A stretch of DNA of 12,239 nt from Proteobacteria bacterium UBA664 (lineage in GTDB: Bacteria; Pseudomonadota; Gammaproteobacteria; UBA7966), in the NCBI GenBank assembly GCA_002299125.1, contig DBNU01000080.1:1-12239 (forward strand), in the 5' to 3' direction. Under the pieces are notes generated by a model that was given only the letters and a program-made list of their open reading frames with translations, was not told the origin of the DNA and ran no database searches. Shown here piece by piece: positions 1 to 6,354 of the stretch (positions are counted from its first letter, which is position 1; every line of letters starts with the position of its first letter). The translations under genes were made by a program, and so were the position numbers.

Positions 1-2
1 CC

Positions 3-71
3 TACCTGCGCATGGCCAGACTCAAACATCTGCCGGCCAACCCGTTCGCACCACCAGCCACCGCACAATGA
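3..71 (+). CDS. Possible C-terminal tail of an upstream gene (partial)
   Basis: The third frame is open from the left edge for 22 codons and ends at a TGA at 69-71. It reads YLRMARLKHLPANPFAPPAT and then Ala-Gln. The amphipathic, Pro/Ala-rich end looks like an ordinary protein C-terminus, and a co-directional gene just upstream would fit the operon. Twenty-two codons are too few to assign a family, and the first frame is also open here by chance, so this is a weak call. Confidence 0.3.
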   Translation, partial: YLRMARLKHLPANPFAPPATAQ

Positions 72-287
72 AAGCGGTGCCTTCCACACAAAACAACATA
101 GAGCCAAGGACCCGACCTTGTCCGAGGAAGCGGGCATCAGCCGCAATGGAAGCTCTGATCGACTCGGTCAGAGAGAGTGTTCACGGCGTCGCGCTGCTGA
201 TAATCTGGTAGTCGCAGCCCACCCTCGGGTGTCACCCGCCGTCGGTGCAGACTCGGGCATCGACCCTTTCCGAACGGAACACGCCGA
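72..287 (+). other. Non-coding leader before the first complete gene
   Basis: No convincing protein is encoded here. The part around 80-110 is noticeably richer in A than the genes that follow. It holds a 9-bp hairpin (153-173) and a small palindrome, GGGTGTCACCC (227-237), preceded by another CACCC at 220-224. A GATAAT at 199-204 resembles a -10 box, but I see no good -35 box at the right distance. This is the only gap in the window long enough to hold an operon promoter or a processing site. Only a weak purine stretch (ACGGAA, near 275) precedes the ATG at 288. Confidence 0.4.
153..173 (+). promoter_or_regulatory. Leader hairpin, possible terminator or attenuator
   Basis: CTCTGATCG (153-161) pairs with CGGTCAGAG (165-173) around an ACT loop: nine pairs, one of them a G-T wobble. 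No T-run follows (the next bases are AGAGTGTTC), so it is not a classical intrinsic terminator. It could end the upstream transcript weakly, stabilise the leader mRNA, or be chance. Confidence 0.35.
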
Positions 288-974
288 ATGAGCGAGCCCA
301 AGCCCAGCACCGTAGAGCCGCAGTACGAACACCACGTCCAACTGAAGAAGGCGCGCGGCCTGACGCGGCTAGGCATCGAGAAGAGCGCCAACTGGTACAC
401 CGACCCGCGGCGGCTCGCGTTCGTGTTGTCTCGCTACAAGTTCGTCGCCAAGATGCTGAGCGGCAAGGCGCACGTGCTGGAGGTCGGCTGCGGCGACGGC
501 TTTCCGCTGCCGATCATGTTGCAGGAGGTGCAGTCGGTGCACGCGGTCGATATCGATCCGGTGTTCATCGAGGACATCCGCGAGCGCGTCGATGATCGCT
601 GGCCGTTCAGCTTCGAGGTGCACGACATGCTCTCCGGCCCGGTGCGCCGGTCGCCGTTCGACGCTGCCTACAGCCTCGACGTGCTGGAGCACATTCCCGC
701 TGACCGGGAGCGGGTGTTCCTGCGCAATCTCGTAGACAGCTTGGTGCCGGCCGGGGAACTCATCGTCGGCATGCCGTCGCTCGAGTCCCAAGCCTACGCT
801 TCCGCGGGCAGCAAGGTCGGCCACGTCAACTGCAAGTCCGGCCCGGCGCTACGCGCGCTGATGCAAGAGTTCTTCCACAGCGTGTTCCTGTTCTCGATGA
901 ACGACGAGGTGGTGCACACGGGCTATTTCCCGATGTCGCAGTACCTGTTCGCGATCTGCGCTAACAAGCGATGA
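288..974 (+). CDS. Class I SAM-dependent methyltransferase
   Basis: This 228-residue cytoplasmic protein has a Rossmann-type methyltransferase fold. Motif I is LEVGCGDG (residues 64-71), followed by the acidic end of strand 2 in AVDID (86-90) and the post-motif DVLEHIP (131-137). The C-terminal segment with FLFSMNDEVVHTGYFPMSQY (200-219) is distinct and probably shapes the acceptor pocket. The family (Methyltransf_11/23 type) is common in polysaccharide clusters, where members methylate sugar hydroxyls or nucleotide sugars. The acceptor cannot be read here. The ATG at 288 is the only sensible start and the length is complete. The stop overlaps the next ATG (ATGA at 971-974), so the two genes are probably translationally coupled. 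Methyl transfer is well supported; the sugar substrate is inferred from context. Confidence 0.9.
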   Translation: MSEPKPSTVEPQYEHHVQLKKARGLTRLGIEKSANWYTDPRRLAFVLSRYKFVAKMLSGKAHVLEVGCGDGFPLPIMLQEVQSVHAVDIDPVFIEDIRERVDDRWPFSFEVHDMLSGPVRRSPFDAAYSLDVLEHIPADRERVFLRNLVDSLVPAGELIVGMPSLESQAYASAGSKVGHVNCKSGPALRALMQEFFHSVFLFSMNDEVVHTGYFPMSQYLFAICANKR

Positions 975-2173
975 GCGGTGCCTGCATCGGTTGCGGCACG
1001 CACGCGGTCGAACTGCTGGCCGACTTCGGCCCGCAGTCGCCGAGCAACCGTTTCCTGCGGCCAGGTGAAGTGCACACCGATGCGCACCGCCTGGCGCTCG
1101 GTCAGTGCGCCGCCTGCGCGCTGGTGCAGCTCGTCGACCCCATGCCGGAGACGATGGTGCGCTCGCGCCACGCCTGGATCAGTTACAACGAGCCGGAAGG
1201 GCATCTCGACCGCCTCGTCGACGAGCTAATCGCCATGACCGGGCTCGCGGCTGACGCACGCGTCGCGGGATTGAGCTATAAGGACGACAGCACGCTCGCC
1301 CGCTTCAACCGGCGCGGTTACGCGAACACGCTGCGCTACGAAATGGCGACCGACCTCGGCGTCGACGACCCGCTCGCCGGACTCGAATCGATCCAGCAGG
1401 CGCTGACGCCCGAGCGTGCCCGCGAGATCGCGGTACGGCACGGCCGGGCGGACCTGCTGCTGGTGCGGCACGTGCTGGAGCATGCGCACGCACCTCGGCG
1501 GTTTCTCGCCGCGCTCGCGCTGCTCGTCAAGCCGGACGGCGTGCTGGTGTTCGAGATGCCGGAGAGCCGCAAGTTTCTCGCCGCCCGCGACTACAGCTTC
1601 GTCTGGGAAGAGCACATCGCCTATTTCACCGAGGCGACGATCACGCGCTTCGTGTCCGCCGCGGGCCTCGACCCTTGGCGCGTGATGAGCTACCCGTACC
1701 CGCTGGAGGACTCCCTGGTGGCGGTGGTGCGTCCCCGCCCGGCACCCGCGCCGGCGACGCCGCCGGGCGAGGAAGAACTCTCCCTCGGCCGCGGCTTCGG
1801 CGGCGATTTCGCCGGTGTGGCGGCCCGGACGCGTGACGCACTGCAGCGGCTGCGCGACGCCGGCCGGCGCGTGGCGGTATTCGGCGCCGGGCACCTCGCC
1901 GCGAAGTACCTCAATCTGTTCGGTCTCGGCGGCCTGATCGAGTGCGTGGTCGACGACAACGCGCACAAGCTCGGGTTGCGCATGCCGGGCTCCGGGCTGG
2001 AGATCCGGCCCTCGTCGGTGTTGCTCGACGATCGCATGGATGTCTGCCTGTTGTCGCTCAGCCCGGAGAGCGAGCAGAAGGTGATCGCCGCGCGGCAGCC
2101 GTACCTCGCCGCCGGCGGCACGTTCCGGTCGATCTTCCGGCTGAGCCCGATCACCTTCGAGGCCGCGGCATGA
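971..2173 (+). CDS. Sugar C-methyltransferase-like protein with degenerate SAM motif
   Basis: The protein has 400 residues and the three-part layout of TylC3/TcaB9-type NDP-sugar C-methyltransferases. There is an N-terminal zinc ribbon (Cys5, Cys8, Cys46, Cys49), a central methyltransferase-like domain (about 90-235), and a C-terminal Rossmann-like domain with VFGAGHLA (303-310) and VVDDN (326-330). It aligns without gaps over motif I with the intact paralogue at 3464-4717, but EIGSNDG there is GLSYKDD here (100-106): the acidic residue and both glycines that shape the SAM pocket are replaced. Yet His171, Glu214 and His215 match the putative catalytic His/Glu/His of the paralogue, while its Tyr becomes Trp212. 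It may bind SAM differently, catalyse another reaction such as epimerisation, or be a partner subunit. The start overlaps the previous stop. Confidence 0.8.
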   Translation: MSGACIGCGTHAVELLADFGPQSPSNRFLRPGEVHTDAHRLALGQCAACALVQLVDPMPETMVRSRHAWISYNEPEGHLDRLVDELIAMTGLAADARVAGLSYKDDSTLARFNRRGYANTLRYEMATDLGVDDPLAGLESIQQALTPERAREIAVRHGRADLLLVRHVLEHAHAPRRFLAALALLVKPDGVLVFEMPESRKFLAARDYSFVWEEHIAYFTEATITRFVSAAGLDPWRVMSYPYPLEDSLVAVVRPRPAPAPATPPGEEELSLGRGFGGDFAGVAARTRDALQRLRDAGRRVAVFGAGHLAAKYLNLFGLGGLIECVVDDNAHKLGLRMPGSGLEIRPSSVLLDDRMDVCLLSLSPESEQKVIAARQPYLAAGGTFRSIFRLSPITFEAAA

Positions 2174-2721
2174 AGCAGGCGCTGCGGCGGGTGAACGACG
2201 AGGTGTACGTCGCCGACGTGCCGATCGTGCGCTTCGGACCGGACGAGATCGATTTCGTCAAACGGCAGGCGCTCGCCAACGAGCGCCGGCGTGCCCGCAT
2301 CTGCGCGCACCGCTCGAACGAGGACGCGCTGCACGAGATGCTGATCGCGATTTCGGCGGACAGCTACATCCACCCGCACAAACACACGCGCAAGGTGGAG
2401 TCGTTCCATATCGTGGAGGGCGCGGTCGACGTGGTGGTGTTCGACGACGAAGGCGGGATCGCCGACGTGATCGAACTCGGCGACGCGTCGACGGGCCGGT
2501 CGTTCTACTACCGGCTGTCCGACAGCAAGTTCCACACGCTGCTCATACGGGATGCGCTGCTGGTGGTGCACGAGGTGACCAACGGGCCGTTCAACCGGGA
2601 GGAGACCCGGCTGGCGCCGTTCGCGCCGGGGGAAGCGGATCGCGCCGCGGCCCGCAACTACATGGCGCAGGTGGCGCGAAGGGCGGTGGCGTTCTGCCCG
2701 GCGCCGGAAAGGATGGGGTGA
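2170..2721 (+). CDS. wbuC: WbuC-family cupin metalloprotein
   Basis: The protein has 183 residues and a single cupin barrel. The first cupin motif supplies metal ligands in HPHKH (His68, His70, His72) and Glu77 in KVESFH. The second conserved region has Phe121-His122 and His134. WbuC-type cupins occur in many O-antigen and capsule loci, and their reaction is not established. A sugar isomerase, epimerase or dioxygenase-like role is possible. The open frame extends upstream to 1942, but the ATG at 2170 is the right start: it forms an ATGA overlap with the preceding stop, has GAGG seven bases upstream (2159-2162), and begins where the family normally begins. It sits among sugar-modifying enzymes, which suggests it acts on the same nucleotide sugar. 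Confidence 0.85.
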   Translation: MKQALRRVNDEVYVADVPIVRFGPDEIDFVKRQALANERRRARICAHRSNEDALHEMLIAISADSYIHPHKHTRKVESFHIVEGAVDVVVFDDEGGIADVIELGDASTGRSFYYRLSDSKFHTLLIRDALLVVHEVTNGPFNREETRLAPFAPGEADRAAARNYMAQVARRAVAFCPAPERMG

Positions 2722-3458
2722 TGACGCATTCGATCGTCTTCGGCGGTACGAAAGGCCTCGGGCGGGTCGTGGTGCGGCTGTTCGCGCAGCGCGGTGACGC
2801 GGTGTCCGTGATCAGTCGCAGCGTGCCGGGCGTGGCCGATCAGGTGCCGGGCGCGAGCTACCGGGCCGCCGACATCGCCGACGCGGCGGCGACGCAGGCG
2901 GCGCTCGACGCCGCCGTCGCGGCCGCCGGTGCCCCCAGCTATGTCGTGTTCTGCCAGCGCTACCGCGGCAAGGACGATCCCTGGGCAGGCGAGATCGAGG
3001 TCAGTCTGAGCGCCTCGCGTCGGGTGGTGGACGCGCTGCAGGGCAAGTTCGCGAAGGGTTCCGACTGCGGCATCGTGTTCGTGAGCTCGGTGTTCGGCGA
3101 CCGCATCGGCGAGGGCCAGCCGCTCAGCTATCACCTCGGCAAGGCGGGCATGAACCACATGGCGCGCTATTACGCGGTGAGTCTCGGCCGCGAGGGGGTA
3201 CGCTCGAACGCGGTGACGCCGTTCACCTTCCTGAAAGACGAATCGAAGGAGTTCTACCTCGGCAACAAGACGCTGCTCGGCCTGTACGAGGAGATCATTC
3301 CGCTCGGGCGCATGGCGACCGCCGAGGATAGCGCCAACGTGATCGCGTTCCTGTGCAGCCCGGCAGCCGGGTTCGTCAACGGCCAGAACATCTACGTCGA
3401 TGGCGGCCTGTCGCTGGTCTGGCCGGAGACCCTGGCCCGCAAGCTGAAGGGACAGTGA
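2721..3458 (+). CDS. Short-chain dehydrogenase/reductase (SDR)
   Basis: This 245-residue classical SDR has the NAD(P)-binding GGTKGLG (residues 8-14), a core FVSS (120-123), and the catalytic YHLGK with Tyr137 and Lys141. Near the C-terminus is the family's VNGQNIYVDGG (219-229). The basic Arg33 after strand 2 (VISRS) hints at NADP(H) preference. The NNAG stretch after strand 4 is replaced by FCQRYRGKDD (77-86), which is atypical. In context it probably oxidises or reduces a nucleotide sugar or its precursor. A GTG at 2718 lies directly before the ATG. The ATG at 2721 is preferred because AAAGGA at 2708-2713 is seven bases away. The start overlaps the stop of the cupin gene. Confidence 0.9.
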   Translation: MTHSIVFGGTKGLGRVVVRLFAQRGDAVSVISRSVPGVADQVPGASYRAADIADAAATQAALDAAVAAAGAPSYVVFCQRYRGKDDPWAGEIEVSLSASRRVVDALQGKFAKGSDCGIVFVSSVFGDRIGEGQPLSYHLGKAGMNHMARYYAVSLGREGVRSNAVTPFTFLKDESKEFYLGNKTLLGLYEEIIPLGRMATAEDSANVIAFLCSPAAGFVNGQNIYVDGGLSLVWPETLARKLKGQ

Positions 3459-3463
3459 GCGTC

Positions 3464-4717
3464 ATGTCGGCCCACGTGACCCGCCGCGAGCGCTGCCGCC
3501 TGTGCGACGGCCGGCAGCTCGAGCTGGTGCTACCGATCGCGGCCTCGCCGATCGCAGACGCATACGTTCCGGCATCGCGCCTCGGGGAGCCGCAGGAGCG
3601 TTATCCGCTCGACCTGTACCTGTGCCGCGACTGCGGTCACGTTCAGAACGTCGACGTGGTCGATCCGGATGTGCTGTTCAGGGATTACATCTACGTCACC
3701 GCCAGTTCGCTCGGGCTGGTCGAGCACTATCGGCAGTACGCCGAGACCGTGGTCAGGCAGTTTGGGCTGGTGCGCGATGCGTTGGTGGTCGAGATCGGCA
3801 GCAACGACGGGTCACTGCTCGGGTTCTTCCGTGAGCGCGGCTGCCGGGTGGTCGGCGTCGATCCGGCGCGCCGCATCGCCGAGGAGGCGAGCGCGCGCGG
3901 CATTCCGACGTTGCCGGAGTTCTTCGGCTCGACGCTTGCCGCGCGCATCCGGGCCGAGCACGGCGGCGCGGCGCTGGTGGCGGCGAACAACGTGTTTGCG
4001 CACGCCGACGATCTGGCCGACATCGTGCGCGGGATTCGCGAACTGCTGGCCGACGACGGGGTGTTCGTCTTCGAGGTGTCCTACCTCGGCGACATCGTGG
4101 ACCGCTTCCTGTTCGACACCGTTTATCACGAGCACGTGTCTTACCACTCGATTGCGCCGCTCGATCGCTTCTTCGAGCGCCTGGGGATGCAGCTTTTCGA
4201 CGTGCAGCGCATCGCCTCCAAGGGCGGCTCGATCCGCGGATTCGCGCAACGGCGGCCCGAAGGATGTCGCCCGGTGAGCGGCGTGGTCACCGCGATGATC
4301 GCCGACGAGCGCTCGCGCGGCCTCGGGGAGCCGCCCATCTACCGCGACTATGCCTCGGCGATCGACGAGCGCAAGGCGGCGGTAACCCGGATCGTGGATG
4401 AGGCGCGAACGGCAGGCCGCCGGGTGGCGGGCTACGGTGCCTCGACGACGGTCACGACGCTGATGTGGCATTTTGATCTGACGCAAAAATTGGATTTCCT
4501 CGCCGACGACAATCCGCTGAAACAGGGCCTGTACGCGCCGCGCTGCCATCTACCGGTGGTTCCCTCGGAAGTGCTGTACACGCGTCGGCCGGACATGGTC
4601 GTGATCCTCGCCTGGAACTATGCCGATCCCATCATCAAGCGCCATCAGCGGTACCTCGCCGAGGGCGGTACGTTCCTGGTACCGCTTCCCGAGCCGAGGC
4701 TGGTGAAGGCGAACTGA
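3464..4717 (+). CDS. NDP-sugar C-methyltransferase, TylC3/TcaB9 type
   Basis: This 417-residue enzyme is predicted to transfer a methyl group from SAM to a ring carbon of a keto nucleotide sugar. Domains in order are a zinc ribbon (Cys11, Cys14, Cys54, Cys57), a methyltransferase core with intact motif I EIGSNDGS (110-117) and VGVDPA (130-135), and a C-terminal Rossmann-like domain with GYGAST (323-328) and ADDN (347-350). Residues that, as I recall the family, form the active site of TcaB9 are visible at nearly the same positions: Tyr77 or Tyr75, His180 (NNVFAH), and Tyr221-His-Glu223-His224. The length matches the family. The frame stays open upstream, but the ATG at 3464 follows GAAGGGA (3446-3452) and gives the normal N-terminus. 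It is an intact paralogue of the protein at 971-2173. Confidence 0.9.
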   Translation: MSAHVTRRERCRLCDGRQLELVLPIAASPIADAYVPASRLGEPQERYPLDLYLCRDCGHVQNVDVVDPDVLFRDYIYVTASSLGLVEHYRQYAETVVRQFGLVRDALVVEIGSNDGSLLGFFRERGCRVVGVDPARRIAEEASARGIPTLPEFFGSTLAARIRAEHGGAALVAANNVFAHADDLADIVRGIRELLADDGVFVFEVSYLGDIVDRFLFDTVYHEHVSYHSIAPLDRFFERLGMQLFDVQRIASKGGSIRGFAQRRPEGCRPVSGVVTAMIADERSRGLGEPPIYRDYASAIDERKAAVTRIVDEARTAGRRVAGYGASTTVTTLMWHFDLTQKLDFLADDNPLKQGLYAPRCHLPVVPSEVLYTRRPDMVVILAWNYADPIIKRHQRYLAEGGTFLVPLPEPRLVKAN

Positions 4718-4730
4718 CGGAGCCGCCCGC

Positions 4731-4850
4731 ATGATGCCGACCGAGCCCGGAACCTTGGTGATCTTCAACGAGCGGCTGCTGCACGGCGGCGCGGTGAACC
4801 ACGCCGGCACCTCGCGCGTCAGCGTCGAGATCACCATGATGTTCCGCTGA
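4731..4850 (+). pseudogene. Relic: C-terminal end of a PhyH-like Fe(II)/2-oxoglutarate dioxygenase
   Basis: This 39-codon frame lies between two intact genes. It reads as the last strands of a phytanoyl-CoA-dioxygenase-family barrel: GTLVIFNERLLHGG (7-20), then TSRVSVEI (27-34). His18 would be the distal iron ligand and Arg29 the 2-oxoglutarate-binding arginine, exactly 11 residues apart. That is the spacing I recall for human PHYH (His264 and Arg275). The HxD half of the iron site and roughly 200 residues upstream are missing. The frame hits a stop at 4704-4706, inside the preceding gene, so this is not the end of a longer local frame. I read it as the remnant of a deleted dioxygenase gene whose stop now lies just before the next start. 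The alternative is a coincidental small peptide. Confidence 0.65.
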
Positions 4851-4857
4851 ACGCGCC

Positions 4858-6354
4858 GTGGATGCATCTTCTTCGCCACTGGGCAGCGCCGACCTCGTCG
4901 AGGCCGTCCGCGCACGCGCGGGCCCCGGCAGGCGCATCGTCTTCGTCTCCGGCAACTTCAACATCATCCATCCGGGGCACCTGAGGCTGCTCCAGTTCGC
5001 AGCGGACTGCGGCGACTTCCTCGTCGTCGGCGTGACCGCAGATTCCGCGCCGGCCGTGACGGTGCCGGCCGCGATGCGCCTCGAGGGTGTCAGGGCCATC
5101 GGCATCGTGGATTTCGCCTTCCTGCTCGAAGAGCGCCCGGAGCACTTCATCGCGCGGATACAGCCGGCGGTGGTGGTCAAGGGCAAGGAGTTCGAGAACC
5201 GACGCAACCCCGAGCGAGAGGCGGTCGAGGGCTACGGAGGTAAGCTGCTGTTTGGCTCGGGCGAAGTTCGCTTCTCGTCGCTCGATCTCTTGCAGCGCGA
5301 GATGCGCGAAACGAACCTCTCGGCCATCCACAAGCCGCTCGACTTCCCGCGCCGCCACGGCTTCACCTTCGAGGATCTGGTCGGTGTCGTCGACCGATTC
5401 CGCGAGCTGAAGGTCGTTGTCGTCGGCGACCTGATCGTGGACGAGTACGTCAATTGCGACCCGCTCGGGATGTCGCAGGAAGACCCGACGATCGTTGTCA
5501 CGCCACTCAGTGCCGACCGTTTCGTGGGCGGGGCAGGGATCGTCGCCGCGCACGCCCGCGGCCTCGGCGCTGCCGTGCACTACGTCGGCGTCACCGGCAA
5601 AGACGTGACGGCAGATTTCGCCGAGGAAATGCTGGCGACGTACCGTGTCGATAGCAGCTTCGTGGTGGATGAAAGCCGCCCAACGACGCTCAAGAAGCGC
5701 TATCGCGCTCGCGGCAAGACACTGTTGCGTGTCAGCCATCTCAAGCAACACGATATCAGCCATGAACTGGCCGAACACGTGGCGGGCGAGGTGCGGGTGA
5801 GGCTTGAGGGGGCTGATCTGCTGATCTTTTCAGACTTCAACTACGGTTGCCTGCCGCAGCCGCTCGTCGACCGGGTCATCGAGCTTTGCCGCGAGCGCGA
5901 CGTGATGATGGTGGCAGACAGCCAAGCGTCATCGCAGATGGCGGACGTGTCGCGCTTCCAGGGCATGCGGCTGTTGACACCGACCGAGCACGAAGCTCGG
6001 CTCGCGGTACGCGATCAGACGTCGGGTCTCGTGGTGCTCGCGGAGGCGCTGCGCGAGAAGGCGCACGCGGAGGAGGTGTTCGTTACGCTGGGTGCCGAAG
6101 GCCTGCTGGTACATGCGGCGCAGGTGCCGGGCGGACCGATGATCACAGACCAGCTCCCAGCACTCAACTCCGCGCCCAAAGACCAGTCCGGTGCCGGCGA
6201 CTCGCTGCTCACCTGTGCCTCGATGGTGCTTGCCGCGGGTGCGGACATCTGGTGCGCGGCCTATCTCGGCTGTGTGGCTGCGGCTTGCCAAGTGGGTCGG
6301 GTGGGCAACCTGCCGCTGACCGCCGACGAACTGGTGACGGAGTTGCGTGATTGA
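4858..6354 (+). CDS. Bifunctional nucleotidyltransferase / PfkB sugar kinase (HldE-like, domains swapped)
   Basis: This 498-residue protein joins two activities used to activate a sugar: phosphorylation at O1 and nucleotidyl transfer. Residues 1-150 are a cytidylyltransferase-fold domain with GNFNIIHPGH (32-41, the HxGH signature) and VKGKEFENRRN (108-118). Residues about 170-498 are a PfkB/ribokinase domain with VVVVGDLIVDEY (186-197), GGAG (224-227), LLTPTEHEA (372-380) and the anion hole/catalytic DQSGAGDS (442-449, base Asp448). The pieces match E. coli HldE, but there the kinase comes first. HldE makes ADP-heptose for LPS; here the product is unknown. The GTG at 4858 is chosen because the nucleotidyltransferase strand begins about 25 residues in. 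No strong ribosome site precedes it. It ends in a TTGA overlap with the next gene. Confidence 0.85.
   Translation: MDASSSPLGSADLVEAVRARAGPGRRIVFVSGNFNIIHPGHLRLLQFAADCGDFLVVGVTADSAPAVTVPAAMRLEGVRAIGIVDFAFLLEERPEHFIARIQPAVVVKGKEFENRRNPEREAVEGYGGKLLFGSGEVRFSSLDLLQREMRETNLSAIHKPLDFPRRHGFTFEDLVGVVDRFRELKVVVVGDLIVDEYVNCDPLGMSQEDPTIVVTPLSADRFVGGAGIVAAHARGLGAAVHYVGVTGKDVTADFAEEMLATYRVDSSFVVDESRPTTLKKRYRARGKTLLRVSHLKQHDISHELAEHVAGEVRVRLEGADLLIFSDFNYGCLPQPLVDRVIELCRERDVMMVADSQASSQMADVSRFQGMRLLTPTEHEARLAVRDQTSGLVVLAEALREKAHAEEVFVTLGAEGLLVHAAQVPGGPMITDQLPALNSAPKDQSGAGDSLLTCASMVLAAGADIWCAAYLGCVAAACQVGRVGNLPLTADELVTELRD

Noticed and set aside
180..206. Possible promoter, TTCACG with TAATCT
   Set aside because: The spacer is only 15 bases and both boxes are poor matches. 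It is not strong enough to list as a promoter.
227..237. Palindrome GGGTGTCACCC as an operator
   Set aside because: It is short, single, and built from a C/G-rich stretch. No regulator gene is nearby to support it.
1..290. First frame open from the left edge for 96 codons
   Set aside because: The translation is Arg/His/Ser-rich without hydrophobic core pattern or motif and crosses the hairpin. I regard it as chance.
1226..1966. 246-codon open frame on the - strand
   Set aside because: It lies wholly opposite the C-methyltransferase-like gene, is rich in Arg and His as expected of GC-rich antisense frames, and shows no family motif.
1942..2169. 76-codon N-terminal extension of the cupin
   Set aside because: It lies inside the previous gene in another frame and is Arg/Ala-rich. 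The cupin family starts at the ATG at 2170.
1690..2571. 293-codon open frame on the - strand
   Set aside because: It spans the junction of two well-supported + genes and has no recognisable domain. It is an antisense shadow from high G+C.
4831..5778. 315-codon open frame on the - strand
   Set aside because: It is opposite the nucleotidyltransferase/kinase gene, whose + strand motifs are unmistakable, and the antisense protein has no motif.
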